Assembly (NCBI RefSeq): GCF_001418655.1
Contig: NZ_LIQZ01000117.1
Span: 1 to 64,000, forward strand
DNA length: 64,000 nucleotides
Origin: Streptomyces phaeochromogenes
GTDB taxonomy: Bacteria; Actinomycetota; Actinomycetes; Streptomycetales; Streptomycetaceae
Reading direction: 5' to 3'
Positions within the stretch are counted from its first letter, which is position 1, and each line of letters opens with the position of its first letter. Both the position numbers and the translations under genes were made by a program. Positions 32,990 through 41,839 of the stretch are shown here, piece after piece. The notes beneath the pieces are model-generated. The model searched no databases, was not told the DNA's origin, and worked only from the letters and a program-made list of their open reading frames with translations.

Positions 32990-34324
32990 TCACACAAGGT
33001 CGGACGTTGACACGAGGGCCGCCAGGTCCGCAAGCGCGGCGGCCTCGTCGAGCGTCGTGAGCGTACGGTCACGCATCAGGATCCGCCCGTCGACGACCGT
33101 GTCCCGTACGTCCGAGGCCCGCGCGGAGTACGCCAGTGTCGACCACGGATCGTGGCGGGGAGCGAGATGCGGACCGCCCAGGTCCAGGACGATCAGGTCG
33201 GCCCGCTTGCCCGCCTCCAGCGAACCCAGGTGGGCGTCCAGGCCCAGTGCGCGGGCGCCCTCGACGGTGGCCATGCGCACGGCCTGCTCGGCGCCGACCG
33301 CGGTCGGATCGCCGGCCGCCTTGTGCACCAGGGCGGCCGTGCCCAGCGCCCGCAGGACGTCCAGCGTGTTGGAGCTGACCGCGCCGTCCGTGCCGAGACC
33401 GACGGTCACGCCCGCGTCCAGGAGCCGGGGCACCGGGGCGATGCCGCAGCCCAGCTTGAGGTTGGACACCGGGCAGTGGGCGACCGAGGTGCCGGTCCGG
33501 GCGAGCGCCGCGATCTCGGGGCCGGTCAGGTCCACGGCGTGGGCCAGCAGCAGATCGGGGCCGAGCAGCCCGAGCGAGTCGAGCAGCTCCACCGGGCGCT
33601 TGCCGTAACGCTCCTCGACGGTCGCGACCTCGGCGGTGTTCTCCGCCGCGTGGATGTGCAGCAGCGCGCCGAACTCCCTTGCCAGCGCTGCGATTTCGGT
33701 CAGCTGGGCGGGGGAGAGGGTGTAGGCGGAGTGCGCGAAGAGCACGGGACGCGTGCCGGGCAGGCCGGTGCGGCCGGCCAGGTCCCGGCGCGCCCACTCC
33801 AGCCGGTCCCCGTACGCCATGCCGTCGGGCGGGGTCGGTACGTCCATGAAGGTCGGCCCCGTGTGCAGCCGCCAGCCCGCCTCGTGCGCGACCTGCTCGG
33901 CCGCCTCGTGGAACCAGTACATGTCGAGCGCCGAGGTCACCCCGGCCCGTACGCTCTCGGCGATCGCGACCCGGATCGCCGCCGCGACGTTCTCCGCCGA
34001 CAGCAGCTCGCTCTCCCAGCGGATCACCCGCTCCAGGAAGCCCTGCAGCGTCACGTCGTCGGCGCGGCCTCGCAGCAGCGTCATCGCAAGGTGGGTGTGC
34101 GCGTTGACCAGGCCGGGGAGCACCAGACAGCCGGTCGCGTCGAGGTCGTCGGCGGCCGTGTAGCGGGCCCGCAGGTCCGCGGCCGGTCCGACCGCGAGGA
34201 TCTCGCCGTCGCGGATCGCCACGGCTCCGTCGGGTACGACCGTGCCGGCCGCGTCGACGGTGAGGATGTCGCCGCCGTGGACCAACAGGTCGGCGGGGGC
34301 GGTCCGTTGGGCGGGAATGCTCAC
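32990..34324 (-). CDS. MtaD/SAH-deaminase-like amidohydrolase
   Basis: A 444-residue metal-dependent deaminase of the MtaD/SsnA group. Metal and substrate motifs are NAHTHLAMTLLRG, the HIHAAENTAEV helix, HAVDLTGPEI, SVAHCPVSNLKLGCGIAPVP and GLGTDGAVSSNTLD. These match 5'-methylthioadenosine/S-adenosylhomocysteine deaminases more closely than guanine or cytosine deaminases, though 8-oxoguanine deaminase is an alternative. It would turn methylthioadenosine into methylthioinosine. GTG 34324 overlaps the stop of the nucleoside phosphorylase gene by four bases (GTGA), so the two are translationally coupled. It closes the transport operon that begins with the BMP lipoprotein. Confidence 0.85.
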   Translation of the reverse strand: MSIPAQRTAPADLLVHGGDILTVDAAGTVVPDGAVAIRDGEILAVGPAADLRARYTAADDLDATGCLVLPGLVNAHTHLAMTLLRGRADDVTLQGFLERVIRWESELLSAENVAAAIRVAIAESVRAGVTSALDMYWFHEAAEQVAHEAGWRLHTGPTFMDVPTPPDGMAYGDRLEWARRDLAGRTGLPGTRPVLFAHSAYTLSPAQLTEIAALAREFGALLHIHAAENTAEVATVEERYGKRPVELLDSLGLLGPDLLLAHAVDLTGPEIAALARTGTSVAHCPVSNLKLGCGIAPVPRLLDAGVTVGLGTDGAVSSNTLDVLRALGTAALVHKAAGDPTAVGAEQAVRMATVEGARALGLDAHLGSLEAGKRADLIVLDLGGPHLAPRHDPWSTLAYSARASDVRDTVVDGRILMRDRTLTTLDEAAALADLAALVSTSDLV

Positions 34325-35073
34325 AGCGCTTCCCCTTCCGCGAGCAGGCGCAGGGCTTCGAGGGAGACCACACTGCCGCGCTCGACGCCCGCGGCGACGA
34401 CCTCGCGGTGCGGGTTGTAGCCGCCGGTCGCGCCCTCGTCGACGAGTTCGTCGGCGTTCGCGCCGTCGATCACGAGGACACCGCCCGCGGTCAAGCCGCG
34501 CAGCGAGGCCGTGACGAGCAGCGCCGACAGCTCCATCTCGATGGCGGCGAGCCCTGCCCCGTCGTACGAGGGCAGGGGTATCAGCCCCGGCTGGAAGGCG
34601 GCCCGCGTCCATACGAAGCCCCGGTGGTGCGGGGCGCCCTGCTCGCGCGCCGCCCGCTGCAGCGCGAGCACCGCCTCGGGCGCGGCCACCGCCGGATACT
34701 CGGGCGGCAGCAGCTGCTGGGTCACCCCGTCGTCGCGTACGGCCGCCTCCGCTATGACCAGATCGCCGTCACGGATGCCGGGCCGCATCGCGCCCGCCGT
34801 GCCGAACCGCAGGATCGTGCGCACCCCCGCGTCGGCCAGCTCCTGGAAGAGCAGGATCGCACCGGGCCCGCCGACACCGTGCGAGGCGACGACGACCGGC
34901 AGTCCCTTCCAACTCCCGCTGAACACACGGTATTCGCGGTGGTACGACACCTCCTCGGCCCCGTCGAGCAGCGCGGCGACGGCCGCGGCGCGCGCCGGGT
35001 CGCCGACCACGACGGCGTGCGGGGGCAGCCCGGTGCGGGGTATCCGGGTGATGGGCAGCAGGTCCTGCGTCAT
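34321..35073 (-). CDS. Nucleoside phosphorylase (PNP/UDP family)
   Basis: A 250-residue protein of the PNP_UDP_1 superfamily. The segment VVGDPARAAAVA carries the phosphate-binding GDP.R motif, and VASHGVGGPGA, LRFGTAGAMRPGIRDGDLVIAEAAV and the base/ribose pocket AIEMELSALLV follow. With the deaminase next to it, a role cleaving methylthioinosine, or other imported nucleosides, to ribose-1-phosphate products is plausible and would feed MtnA. ATG 35073 overlaps the permease stop by four bases. Exact substrate preference cannot be read from sequence. Confidence 0.88.
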   Translation of the reverse strand: MTQDLLPITRIPRTGLPPHAVVVGDPARAAAVAALLDGAEEVSYHREYRVFSGSWKGLPVVVASHGVGGPGAILLFQELADAGVRTILRFGTAGAMRPGIRDGDLVIAEAAVRDDGVTQQLLPPEYPAVAAPEAVLALQRAAREQGAPHHRGFVWTRAAFQPGLIPLPSYDGAGLAAIEMELSALLVTASLRGLTAGGVLVIDGANADELVDEGATGGYNPHREVVAAGVERGSVVSLEALRLLAEGEAL

Positions 35074-35939
35074 GAAGCGACTCCAGTCGTACGGCCGGTG
35101 CGGCGGCGGCGCTGCGCCGTGCTGAGGAAGAGGGCGCCGAGCGTGACGACGTACGGCGCGGCGTCGGTCGCCTGCTGGGGCAGGCCGAGGCCCTGCAGTC
35201 GGAAGCCCGCGGCCTCGGCGACACCGAAGAGCAGGGCGGCGAGCAGGACACCGAAGGGCAGGGCGCGCCCGAGCATGACCGCGACGACGGCGATCCAGCC
35301 GCGGCCCGCCGTCATGTTCTCGGAGAACAACGTGACGTTCCCCAGGGCCAGTTGGGCCCCGGCGAGCCCGCACAGCACACCGGACACGAGCACCGCCGCG
35401 TACTTGTACCGGGCCGGGCTCACCCCCAGTGTGGCCGCGGCCTCCGGTGCCTCGCCGACCCCGCGCAGCCGCAGCCCCCACACGTGCCGCGACAGCATCA
35501 GGGCCGCCACGGCGACCGCGGCCCATGCCAGATACGCGAGCGGCGAGAAGCCACCGACCAACGGGAGCCCGGCGAGTGACGGATCGTCAAAAGTGCCCTG
35601 CACACCGAAGATCGTACGCAGCAGGAAGCTGGTCAGACCCACGGCGAGGAGGTTCATCGCGACGCCGAGGACCACCGCGTCGCCGCGCAGCGTGACCGTG
35701 CCCACGGCCAGGATCAGCGAGTACGCGGCGGCGGCGAGCGCTGCCGCCAGGACGCCGAGCCATGGGCTGCCGGTGAACCAGCTGGTGGCCACGGCCGTGA
35801 AGCAGCCCATCAGCATCATGCCTTCCAGGCCGATGTTGAAGACCCCCGCACGCTCGCACACGGCGCCACCGAGCGCGGCGAGCAGGATCGGGGTCAGCGC
35901 GCGCAGCGCCGACATCAGGAGATCGGAGTCGAAGAACAT
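35070..35939 (-). CDS. Nucleoside-type ABC transporter permease 2
   Basis: A 289-residue polytopic membrane protein of the BPD_transp_2 family, with about eight hydrophobic segments and the family signature FNIGLEGMMLMG near residue 35. It resembles NupQ/YufQ-type permeases that pair with BMP lipoproteins to import purine nucleosides. It abuts the other permease by one base and overlaps the phosphorylase start, so it is mid-operon. Confidence 0.9.
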   Translation of the reverse strand: MFFDSDLLMSALRALTPILLAALGGAVCERAGVFNIGLEGMMLMGCFTAVATSWFTGSPWLGVLAAALAAAAYSLILAVGTVTLRGDAVVLGVAMNLLAVGLTSFLLRTIFGVQGTFDDPSLAGLPLVGGFSPLAYLAWAAVAVAALMLSRHVWGLRLRGVGEAPEAAATLGVSPARYKYAAVLVSGVLCGLAGAQLALGNVTLFSENMTAGRGWIAVVAVMLGRALPFGVLLAALLFGVAEAAGFRLQGLGLPQQATDAAPYVVTLGALFLSTAQRRRRTGRTTGVAS

Positions 35940-37009
35940 CAGGCGAACTCCCCCTGCGCGATGGGCTCTTGGACCGTCTTGCGTCGCCTGCGCGAGAAGC
36001 TCGGCCGGGCCGCCAGGAACACGATGACGATGGCCTGCAACACCTGCGTCAGCTCGCGCGGCACCTCCGTGGTGCGCTCCATGGAGAGCCCGCCGACCTG
36101 CAGTACGGCGAAGAAGAACGACGCCAGCACGGTGCCCAGCGGTGCCGCCGCCGCGAGCAGCGCCGCGGTCAGCCCCGTCCAGGTGTAGCCGGGCGCCGTC
36201 AGCGAACCGTCGAGGAAGCGGTACGGGAAGCTCAGCACGCCGATCGCGCCGACCAGCCCCGCGATCGCGCCGGAGGTGGCCATCAGCCGGAGCGTGAGCC
36301 CCTTGCGTTCGACACCCGCGTACGCGGCGAAGCGAGGATTGAGGCCGGTCATACGGATCTCGTAGCCGATGGCCGTGCGCCGGTCGGCGAACCAGTACGC
36401 GGTCGCCGCGAGCACGACGAGAACCAGCCCGAACGTCACGGTCGACGTGCCGAAGGCGGGCAGCGCCACACCCTCCGGGAGCCGCCGCGTCTGGGGCAGG
36501 CTGGATCCGGGCTCCTTGAGCGGATACCGCACCAGATAGGAGGCGAGCGAGGTCGCCGGGTAGCTGAGCAACAGGCTGCTCACCAGCAGCGGCACACCGA
36601 ACCGGTTCTCGCAGAGCGCGGCCAGCGCGGCGTACCCGGCACCTGCCGTGATCCCGGCGAGGAGCGCGAGCACGACGGTGAGCGGCGCGGGCAGCGGCGA
36701 GTACAGCCCGGTGACGGCCGCGGCGATCCCGCCGAGCACCATCTGCCCGTCCCCGCCGAGGTTGATGAGCCCGGCGCGCAGCGGAATCGCCAGCGCGAGC
36801 GCCATCCCCAGCACGCTGGTCACGGTACTGAGCGTCGCGCCGATCCCGTCGGCCCCGAGCGAGCCGGTGACGACGGCCCCGTACGCGGCGAACGGATCGG
36901 CCCCCGTGCCCACCAGGAACAGCGCGCCGATGACGAGCCCGGCGAGCACGGAGAAGGTGACGGGGGAGCGGAGCGCCCGCGTGATGCGGTCCGTCGATGG
37001 GCGGGCCAT
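35939..37009 (-). CDS. Nucleoside-type ABC transporter permease 1
   Basis: A 356-residue permease with about eight to ten membrane helices and the signature LINLGGDGQMVLGG near residue 82. The NupP/YufP-type partner of the next permease. The cytoplasmic tail is basic (FSRRRRKTVQEP). One base separates it from the ATPase gene. Confidence 0.9.
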   Translation of the reverse strand: MARPSTDRITRALRSPVTFSVLAGLVIGALFLVGTGADPFAAYGAVVTGSLGADGIGATLSTVTSVLGMALALAIPLRAGLINLGGDGQMVLGGIAAAVTGLYSPLPAPLTVVLALLAGITAGAGYAALAALCENRFGVPLLVSSLLLSYPATSLASYLVRYPLKEPGSSLPQTRRLPEGVALPAFGTSTVTFGLVLVVLAATAYWFADRRTAIGYEIRMTGLNPRFAAYAGVERKGLTLRLMATSGAIAGLVGAIGVLSFPYRFLDGSLTAPGYTWTGLTAALLAAAAPLGTVLASFFFAVLQVGGLSMERTTEVPRELTQVLQAIVIVFLAARPSFSRRRRKTVQEPIAQGEFA

Positions 37010-37010
37010 G

Positions 37011-38681
37011 TCAGTCTCCGTCCGGCGCGGGGGTGTTGGGCGCGGCGGCCGTCGGGGCCGGTGTCGCGACGGCGGTTGCTGCGGCGGTTGCGGTCGCGGC
37101 CACGGGCTCGGCGGTGCCGCCCGCCATCGCCAGGCCGAGCGTCGCCTCGTCCGCGTCCGACTTGGCGTACGAAGCCGTCACCCGGCCCTCGTACATCACC
37201 AGGACCCGGTCGGCGAGGCCGCGGATCTCGCTGAGTTCGGCGGAGACGAGGAGGACGGCGTGGCCCGCGTCGCGGTAGGCGACGAGCTCGTCGTGGATGG
37301 CCTGGATCGCGCCGATGTCCACGCCGCGGGTGGGCTGTTCCACCAGCAACAGCGGTGCCCCGTGGGCGAGTTCGCGGCCGATCAGAAGCTTCTGGAGATT
37401 GCCGCCGGACAGCGCGGAGGCCGGCACGTCGGGCGTGGACGCCTTGATGCCGAAGCGTTCGACGAGGGCGCGCGCGTGGGCGCGTACCGCCGACGGCGGC
37501 AGCAGACCGCGCGGTGAGGCGAGCGTGGTGCGGTGGTGGCCCATCGCGAGGTTGTCCGCGACGGTCGCCGCGGGCGCGGTGCCGACCGCGTGGCGGTCCT
37601 CCGGTACGTACGCGAGGCCCTTCGCGCGCCGCTCGGTCGCCGAGGCGTGCGTGATGTCCTCGCCCCGCAGCCCGACCCGCCCTGCGGTGACCGGCCGCAG
37701 TCCGGCGAGCGCCTCGACGAGTTCGCTCTGTCCGTTGCCCGCGACCCCCGCGATGCCGACGATCTCCCCGGCACGGACCGTGAGTCGGAGCTCTCGAACA
37801 CCCGCCGTGCTCAGCCCCTCGACGTCCAGCACGACCTCGCCGGGACTGCCCTCCGGGTGGACCCGGTCCAGGTCGACCGCGCGGCCGGTCATCGCGGTCG
37901 CGATCTCGGCGGCGGTCGTGTCGGCCGTGCGCAGCCGCGCGACGACCCGCCCGTCCCGCAGGACCGTGACGTTGTCGCTGCCTTCGAGCACCTCACGCAG
38001 TTTGTGCGTGACAAGGATCACCGTGCGGCCCTGCGCGGTCAGCGACCGGAGGACCGCGAACAGGGCGTCGGCCTCGGCCGGCGTGAGCACTGCCGTCGGC
38101 TCGTCGAGGATGAGGGTACGGGCGCCGCGGTGCAGCAGCTTCAGGATCTCCACCCGCTGCCGCAGTCCGACCGGCAGGTCGCCGACCCGGGCGTCCGGAT
38201 CGACGGCGAGGCCGTGCTCCTCGGCGAGTTCACGTACCCGGCGCCGCGCCGCCGCCCGGTCCAGCAGTCCGAAGCGGCGCGGCTCGGCCCGGTAGACGAC
38301 GTTCTCGGCGACCGTCAGCGAGTCGAACAGCTTGAAGCTCTGGTGGACCATGCCGAGCCCGGCGGCCATCGCGGTGCCCGGGCTCCCGAAGGACACCTCG
38401 CGCCCTTCGATCCGTATCGAGCCCGCGTCCGGCCGCTCCATCCCGTACAGGACGGACATCAGCGTGGACTTGCCCGCGCCGTTCTCGCCCATCAGGGCGT
38501 GGATCTCACCGCGCCGGACGGTCAGGTCGACCGAGTCGTTGGCGAGGGTGCCGGGGAAACGCTTGGTGATACCGCGCAGCTCGACGACAGCGGGCGCCTC
38601 AACTGGAGGTGAGTCGACCGCGGGCGCGTCACCGGAGGTGTCGACGCCCGCGGCCGGTCCGTCACTTGGTCGCCGGGTCAT
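37011..38681 (-). CDS. Nucleoside-type ABC transporter ATPase (tandem NBD)
   Basis: A 556-residue protein with two nucleotide-binding domains. NBD1 has GENGAGKST, LPVGLRQRVEILKLL and LILDEPTAVLTP. NBD2 has GVAGNGQSELVE in the Walker A position, without GKS/T, then ALSGGNLQKLLIG and LLVEQPTRGVDIG, where the usual Asp-Glu is Glu-Gln. This asymmetry is usual in the RbsA/NupO group. An Ala/Thr/Pro-rich tail ends the protein. The start overlaps the lipoprotein gene by 20 bases. It powers the BMP-dependent importer. Confidence 0.93.
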   Translation of the reverse strand: MTRRPSDGPAAGVDTSGDAPAVDSPPVEAPAVVELRGITKRFPGTLANDSVDLTVRRGEIHALMGENGAGKSTLMSVLYGMERPDAGSIRIEGREVSFGSPGTAMAAGLGMVHQSFKLFDSLTVAENVVYRAEPRRFGLLDRAAARRRVRELAEEHGLAVDPDARVGDLPVGLRQRVEILKLLHRGARTLILDEPTAVLTPAEADALFAVLRSLTAQGRTVILVTHKLREVLEGSDNVTVLRDGRVVARLRTADTTAAEIATAMTGRAVDLDRVHPEGSPGEVVLDVEGLSTAGVRELRLTVRAGEIVGIAGVAGNGQSELVEALAGLRPVTAGRVGLRGEDITHASATERRAKGLAYVPEDRHAVGTAPAATVADNLAMGHHRTTLASPRGLLPPSAVRAHARALVERFGIKASTPDVPASALSGGNLQKLLIGRELAHGAPLLLVEQPTRGVDIGAIQAIHDELVAYRDAGHAVLLVSAELSEIRGLADRVLVMYEGRVTASYAKSDADEATLGLAMAGGTAEPVAATATAAATAVATPAPTAAAPNTPAPDGD

Positions 38682-39717
38682 CGACCGTCAGCTCTCCGGA
38701 CACGATCCGGTCGCGCAGCGCCTCGACCTTCTTCAGTACGTCCTCGTGCTCGGCGATCACGCACTTGGAGGACTCCACGCCGTCCTCCAGGCCCGTGAGG
38801 CTGATGCCGCCCTCCTTGAGGCCGTACGAGATCGTCTTGCCGCCCTTGCCGGCGAGGACCTGCTCGACGCCCTCCCGCACGGCGACGTCCGTCTTCTTGA
38901 TCACGTTGTCGACGACCGTGCCGGGCGCGGCCGTGCACTGGTTGACGTCCACGCCGTACGCGTACGCGCCCTTCGCCTTGGCCGCCTCGAAGACGCCGTA
39001 GTTGCCGGCCGCTGCCGCCGCCATGATCTGGTCGGCCCCCTTGGCGAGCAGCGAGTTGGCCTGCTCCTTGGCGCGCGCCGAGTCGTCGAACGGCGACTGG
39101 CCGCCGACGAACCGGGTGCTCGCGGACGTCTTCGCGGCGACCTCCTTGGCACCGGCCGCGAACGGGTCGCTGTAGCGCCGGAACTGCGGGGTGTCGAGGA
39201 CGTCGACCGCGCCTACCTTGCCGCTCTTGCTGAGCAGTCCGGCCTCGGCGCCCGCCAGATAGACGCCCTCGTGCTCACGGAAGACGGCGCAGCTGACGTT
39301 CTTGAACGTCTTCGTCGTGCACGCGTCGATCACGAGGAACTGCTGCTCGGGGTGCGCCTCGGCCTGCTGCGCGACCACGTCGGCGAACTCGAAGCCCACC
39401 AGCACGATGACGTCCGGCGAGGTGTCGACCGCTGCCTGCACGTTCTGCTGCTGCGAGGCGGTGTCGGAGGACTGGTAGACCTTCTGCGTCCCGTCGTGAG
39501 CCTTGGCCGCGGCCTTCACTCCGTCGACCGCCAGCTTGAGGAACTCGTTCTGCCCGACCGGGTCCGGCGTCACCAGGGTGAAGCTCTTGCCGCCGCTCTC
39601 GGCGGCTGCGGAATCGTCGTTCTTCGCGGCGGCGTTGCAGCCGGTGGCCGCCGTGGCGAGGAGCGCAGTGCCGGCCGCGACGGCGGCGAGACGGGACGAA
39701 CGGGGTCTACGAGGCAT
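38662..39717 (-). CDS. BMP family substrate-binding lipoprotein
   Basis: A 351-residue lipoprotein of the basic membrane protein/PnrA family that captures nucleosides. The signal peptide ends in a lipobox LLATAATGC (Cys27). Conserved sections are FVGGQSPFDD, ADQIMAAAAAGNYGVFEAAK and YAYGVDVNQ. It is the first structural gene of the operon BMP - ATPase - permease - permease - phosphorylase - deaminase. A cysteine-containing leader peptide precedes it. The purine nucleoside family and the enzymes behind it make adenosine-type or methylthio-nucleosides plausible cargo. Confidence 0.92.
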   Translation of the reverse strand: MPRRPRSSRLAAVAAGTALLATAATGCNAAAKNDDSAAAESGGKSFTLVTPDPVGQNEFLKLAVDGVKAAAKAHDGTQKVYQSSDTASQQQNVQAAVDTSPDVIVLVGFEFADVVAQQAEAHPEQQFLVIDACTTKTFKNVSCAVFREHEGVYLAGAEAGLLSKSGKVGAVDVLDTPQFRRYSDPFAAGAKEVAAKTSASTRFVGGQSPFDDSARAKEQANSLLAKGADQIMAAAAAGNYGVFEAAKAKGAYAYGVDVNQCTAAPGTVVDNVIKKTDVAVREGVEQVLAGKGGKTISYGLKEGGISLTGLEDGVESSKCVIAEHEDVLKKVEALRDRIVSGELTVDDPATK

Positions 39718-39853
39718 GGGACTGCCCTTCCGGGAAGGTGCGTGCGGCGGCGCGCGCTCAAGCGGGAAACGCTGAGAGATGAAGGCTGCGAGCAGAGGGT
39801 GGAGCCAGGGGAGAACAGGGTGGACGCCCGGTGGGGGTCCGGCGTCGCGGCTG

Positions 39854-39919
39854 TCAGCGCCGACAGCAGTCGCTGGCGCACCGGCCGTAGTCGAGGAAGC
39901 GGCGCATCGTCAGCAGCAC
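39854..39919 (-). CDS. Cysteine-rich leader peptide upstream of BMP transporter
   Basis: A 21-codon frame begins at GTG 39919, four bases after a strong AAGGAGG (39924-39930), or at an in-frame ATG 39907. It ends RCASDCCRR and stop: three Cys codons in the last eight residues. The adjacent spacing and the Cys placement near the end resemble the putative leader peptides of Streptomyces sulfur genes and mycobacterial cysteine-responsive attenuators. A TACAGT -10-like element sits at 39960-39965. It is 137 bases upstream of the lipoprotein start. The peptide itself probably has no other role. Confidence 0.6.
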   Translation of the reverse strand: MLLTMRRFLDYGRCASDCCRR

Positions 39920-40063
39920 ACGTCCTCCTTCGCGTAGGCCTTCCGGCTGCGGGTGCTGGACTGTAACACCGGTTTCCGGACACCCGCTCGACTGTCTCGA
40001 ACTGTGGTTCTTCGAGGTCATGTACGGTGTCGCGCATCTTCGGAACATCAGGAGTGCCCCGCT

Positions 40064-41095
40064 ATGCCCCAGGAACTGCGCGCTGTCGACTGGACCGGAA
40101 ACAGCCTCGCGCTCATCGACCAGACCGTCCTCCCGCACCGCACCGAGACCCGCCGGATCCGCGATGTGGACGACCTGGTGGACGCGATCCAGCGGCTCGT
40201 GGTGCGCGGGGCGCCCGCGATCGGTGCCGCGGGTGCGTACGGGGTCGCCCTCGCGATGCTCCAGGGGCGGCGCGAGGGGTGGTCGCGGGAGGAGATACTC
40301 GCGGCCGTCGCGCGGATCCGTGCGGCGCGGCCCACCGCGGTGAACCTCATGGTGTGCGTCGACCGGGTGCTGACGCGGTTCGACGACGGGCTCGACGCGG
40401 TGCTCGCCGAGGCGGCGGAGGTGCAGCGGGAGGATGTCGCGGCCAACCGGGCCATGGGTGTGTTCGGGGCGGACTGGCTGCTCAAGCGGGTCGACGTGGA
40501 CCGGCCGCTGCGGGTGCTGACCCACTGCAACACCGGGGCGTTGGCCACGGCGGGGTGGGGCACCGCGCTCGGCGTCATACGTGAACTGCACGCCCGTGGG
40601 CGCCTTGAGGTCGTGTACGCCGATGAGACGCGGCCTCTGCTGCAGGGATCGCGGCTGACCGCCTGGGAGTTGGTGCAGGAGGGGATTCCGCACTTCGTCC
40701 AGGCGGACGGGGCCGCCGCGGGCACGATTCTGCGGGGCGAGGTGGACGCGGCGATCGTCGGCGCCGACCGGATCGCCGCCAACGGGGACACGGCGAACAA
40801 GGTGGGCACCGTGGGGGTCGCACTGGCGTGCGCCGATGCCGGGGTGCCGTTCCTGGTGGCTGCGCCCACGACGACGGTCGATCTCTCCACGGCCACCGGG
40901 GCCGACATTCACATCGAACTGCGGGGTGAGAGCGAGGTGTTGGAGTGGGCGGGGGTTCGGACCGCCCCTGCCGAGTCACGTGGGCACAACCCCGCATTCG
41001 ATGTCACGCCCGGGCGGTTGGTCACGGGGCTCGTGACCGAGCGGGGGGTGTTGGAGGTGTCCGCGGGGGAGTTGCCGGGGGACCGGTTGAAGTAG
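40064..41095 (+). CDS. mtnA: S-methyl-5-thioribose-1-phosphate isomerase
   Basis: A 343-residue enzyme of the methionine salvage pathway that isomerises methylthioribose-1-phosphate to methylthioribulose-1-phosphate. The proposed catalytic residues are C155 in LTHCNTGALAT and D235 in IVGADRIAANGD. The RGAPAIGAAGAYG and ADETRPLLQGSRLTAWEL segments are diagnostic for MtnA against the related eIF2B subunits. ATG 40064 has AGGAG upstream. It diverges from the BMP operon, with only 144 bases between its start and the leader peptide, so the two share a promoter region. Confidence 0.95.
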   Translation: MPQELRAVDWTGNSLALIDQTVLPHRTETRRIRDVDDLVDAIQRLVVRGAPAIGAAGAYGVALAMLQGRREGWSREEILAAVARIRAARPTAVNLMVCVDRVLTRFDDGLDAVLAEAAEVQREDVAANRAMGVFGADWLLKRVDVDRPLRVLTHCNTGALATAGWGTALGVIRELHARGRLEVVYADETRPLLQGSRLTAWELVQEGIPHFVQADGAAAGTILRGEVDAAIVGADRIAANGDTANKVGTVGVALACADAGVPFLVAAPTTTVDLSTATGADIHIELRGESEVLEWAGVRTAPAESRGHNPAFDVTPGRLVTGLVTERGVLEVSAGELPGDRLK

Positions 41096-41129
41096 GCCGG
41101 TTTGTTGGGTGCGGGCGAGTCGGGGCCGG

Positions 41130-41151
41130 CCGCGCAGTTCCCCGCGCCCCT
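41130..41151 (-). repeat. Dispersed intergenic repeat, copy 1
   Basis: On the minus strand this carries the 22-mer containing gcgcggggaactgcgcg, identical to 57872-57893 on the plus strand. Both copies follow a gene end and border a small gggcgc-type inverted repeat. I recall this motif as frequent in Streptomyces intergenic DNA. Confidence 0.7.
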
Positions 41152-41174
41152 TTCAGGGGCGCTCCGGCGCAGGC

Positions 41175-41216
41175 AAGAAGGAGGGCCGAGGCGTCTCTGC
41201 CTCGGCCCTCCTTCTT
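41175..41216. terminator. Bidirectional terminator mtnA / mtnB
   Basis: Perfect 18-bp stem aagaaggagggccgaggc / gcctcggccctccttctt with loop gtctct between convergent genes. The flanking A and T runs make it a good intrinsic terminator both ways. Confidence 0.9.
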
Positions 41217-41230
41217 TCGTGCAACTCGGC

Positions 41231-41839
41231 TCAGTCGCCCGTCAGTTCCAGTTCCAGGAGCCACTCCACGATCTCCGTGTGGTGGCGGGCCTGGCGGGGT
41301 GTGTCGCCCCAGACGTAGAGGCCGTGGCCCGCCACGACCACCGCGGGCATGCGTGGGTCGCGGGCCGCCTCCAGGCGGTCGCCGAGGACCTCCATGTCCT
41401 GGCTGTTGGCGATGACGGGGAGGAGGACCTCGACGTCGTGGGCGGGCTGGCCGATGCCCTTGAGCATCTCCAGGTCCTTGAAGAGGATGCCGCCCGGCAC
41501 CCGTCGGCCCATCGCCACGGACGCCACCGTGTGGACGTGCACCACGGCACCGGCGCCGGTCAACGCGGCCACGCGGGCGTGCAGTTCGGCCTCGGCGGAC
41601 GGCTTGCCGCCGTTCACCGCGGCGCCCTTGCCGTCGACCAGCACGACGTCCGAGGGCGTCAGTTCGCCCTTGTCGTGGCCGCTGGCGGTGACCGCGAGCC
41701 GCAGGGGATCGCGGGAGACCACCACGGACAGGTTTCCGGAGGTGCCCCGCATCCAGCCGAAGGAGGCGAAGCGGGCGGACTCGGCGGCGAGGACGGCCCC
41801 CGCCTCCTCCAGGTCGAATGTGCTGATGTCGGTGGTCAC
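41231..41839 (-). CDS. mtnB: Methylthioribulose-1-phosphate dehydratase
   Basis: A 202-residue class II aldolase/adducin-fold zinc enzyme. Features are FGWMRGTSGNLSVVV, SGHDKGELTPSDVV, the zinc ligands in VVHVHTVASVAM, and the third His in AGHGLYVWG. It dehydrates methylthioribulose-1-phosphate to the diketo intermediate. GTG 41839 overlaps the mtnC stop by four bases, so it is translated as the third gene of mtnD-mtnC-mtnB. The larger open frame upstream is the antisense of mtnC and is rejected. Confidence 0.93.
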   Translation of the reverse strand: MTTDISTFDLEEAGAVLAAESARFASFGWMRGTSGNLSVVVSRDPLRLAVTASGHDKGELTPSDVVLVDGKGAAVNGGKPSAEAELHARVAALTGAGAVVHVHTVASVAMGRRVPGGILFKDLEMLKGIGQPAHDVEVLLPVIANSQDMEVLGDRLEAARDPRMPAVVVAGHGLYVWGDTPRQARHHTEIVEWLLELELTGD

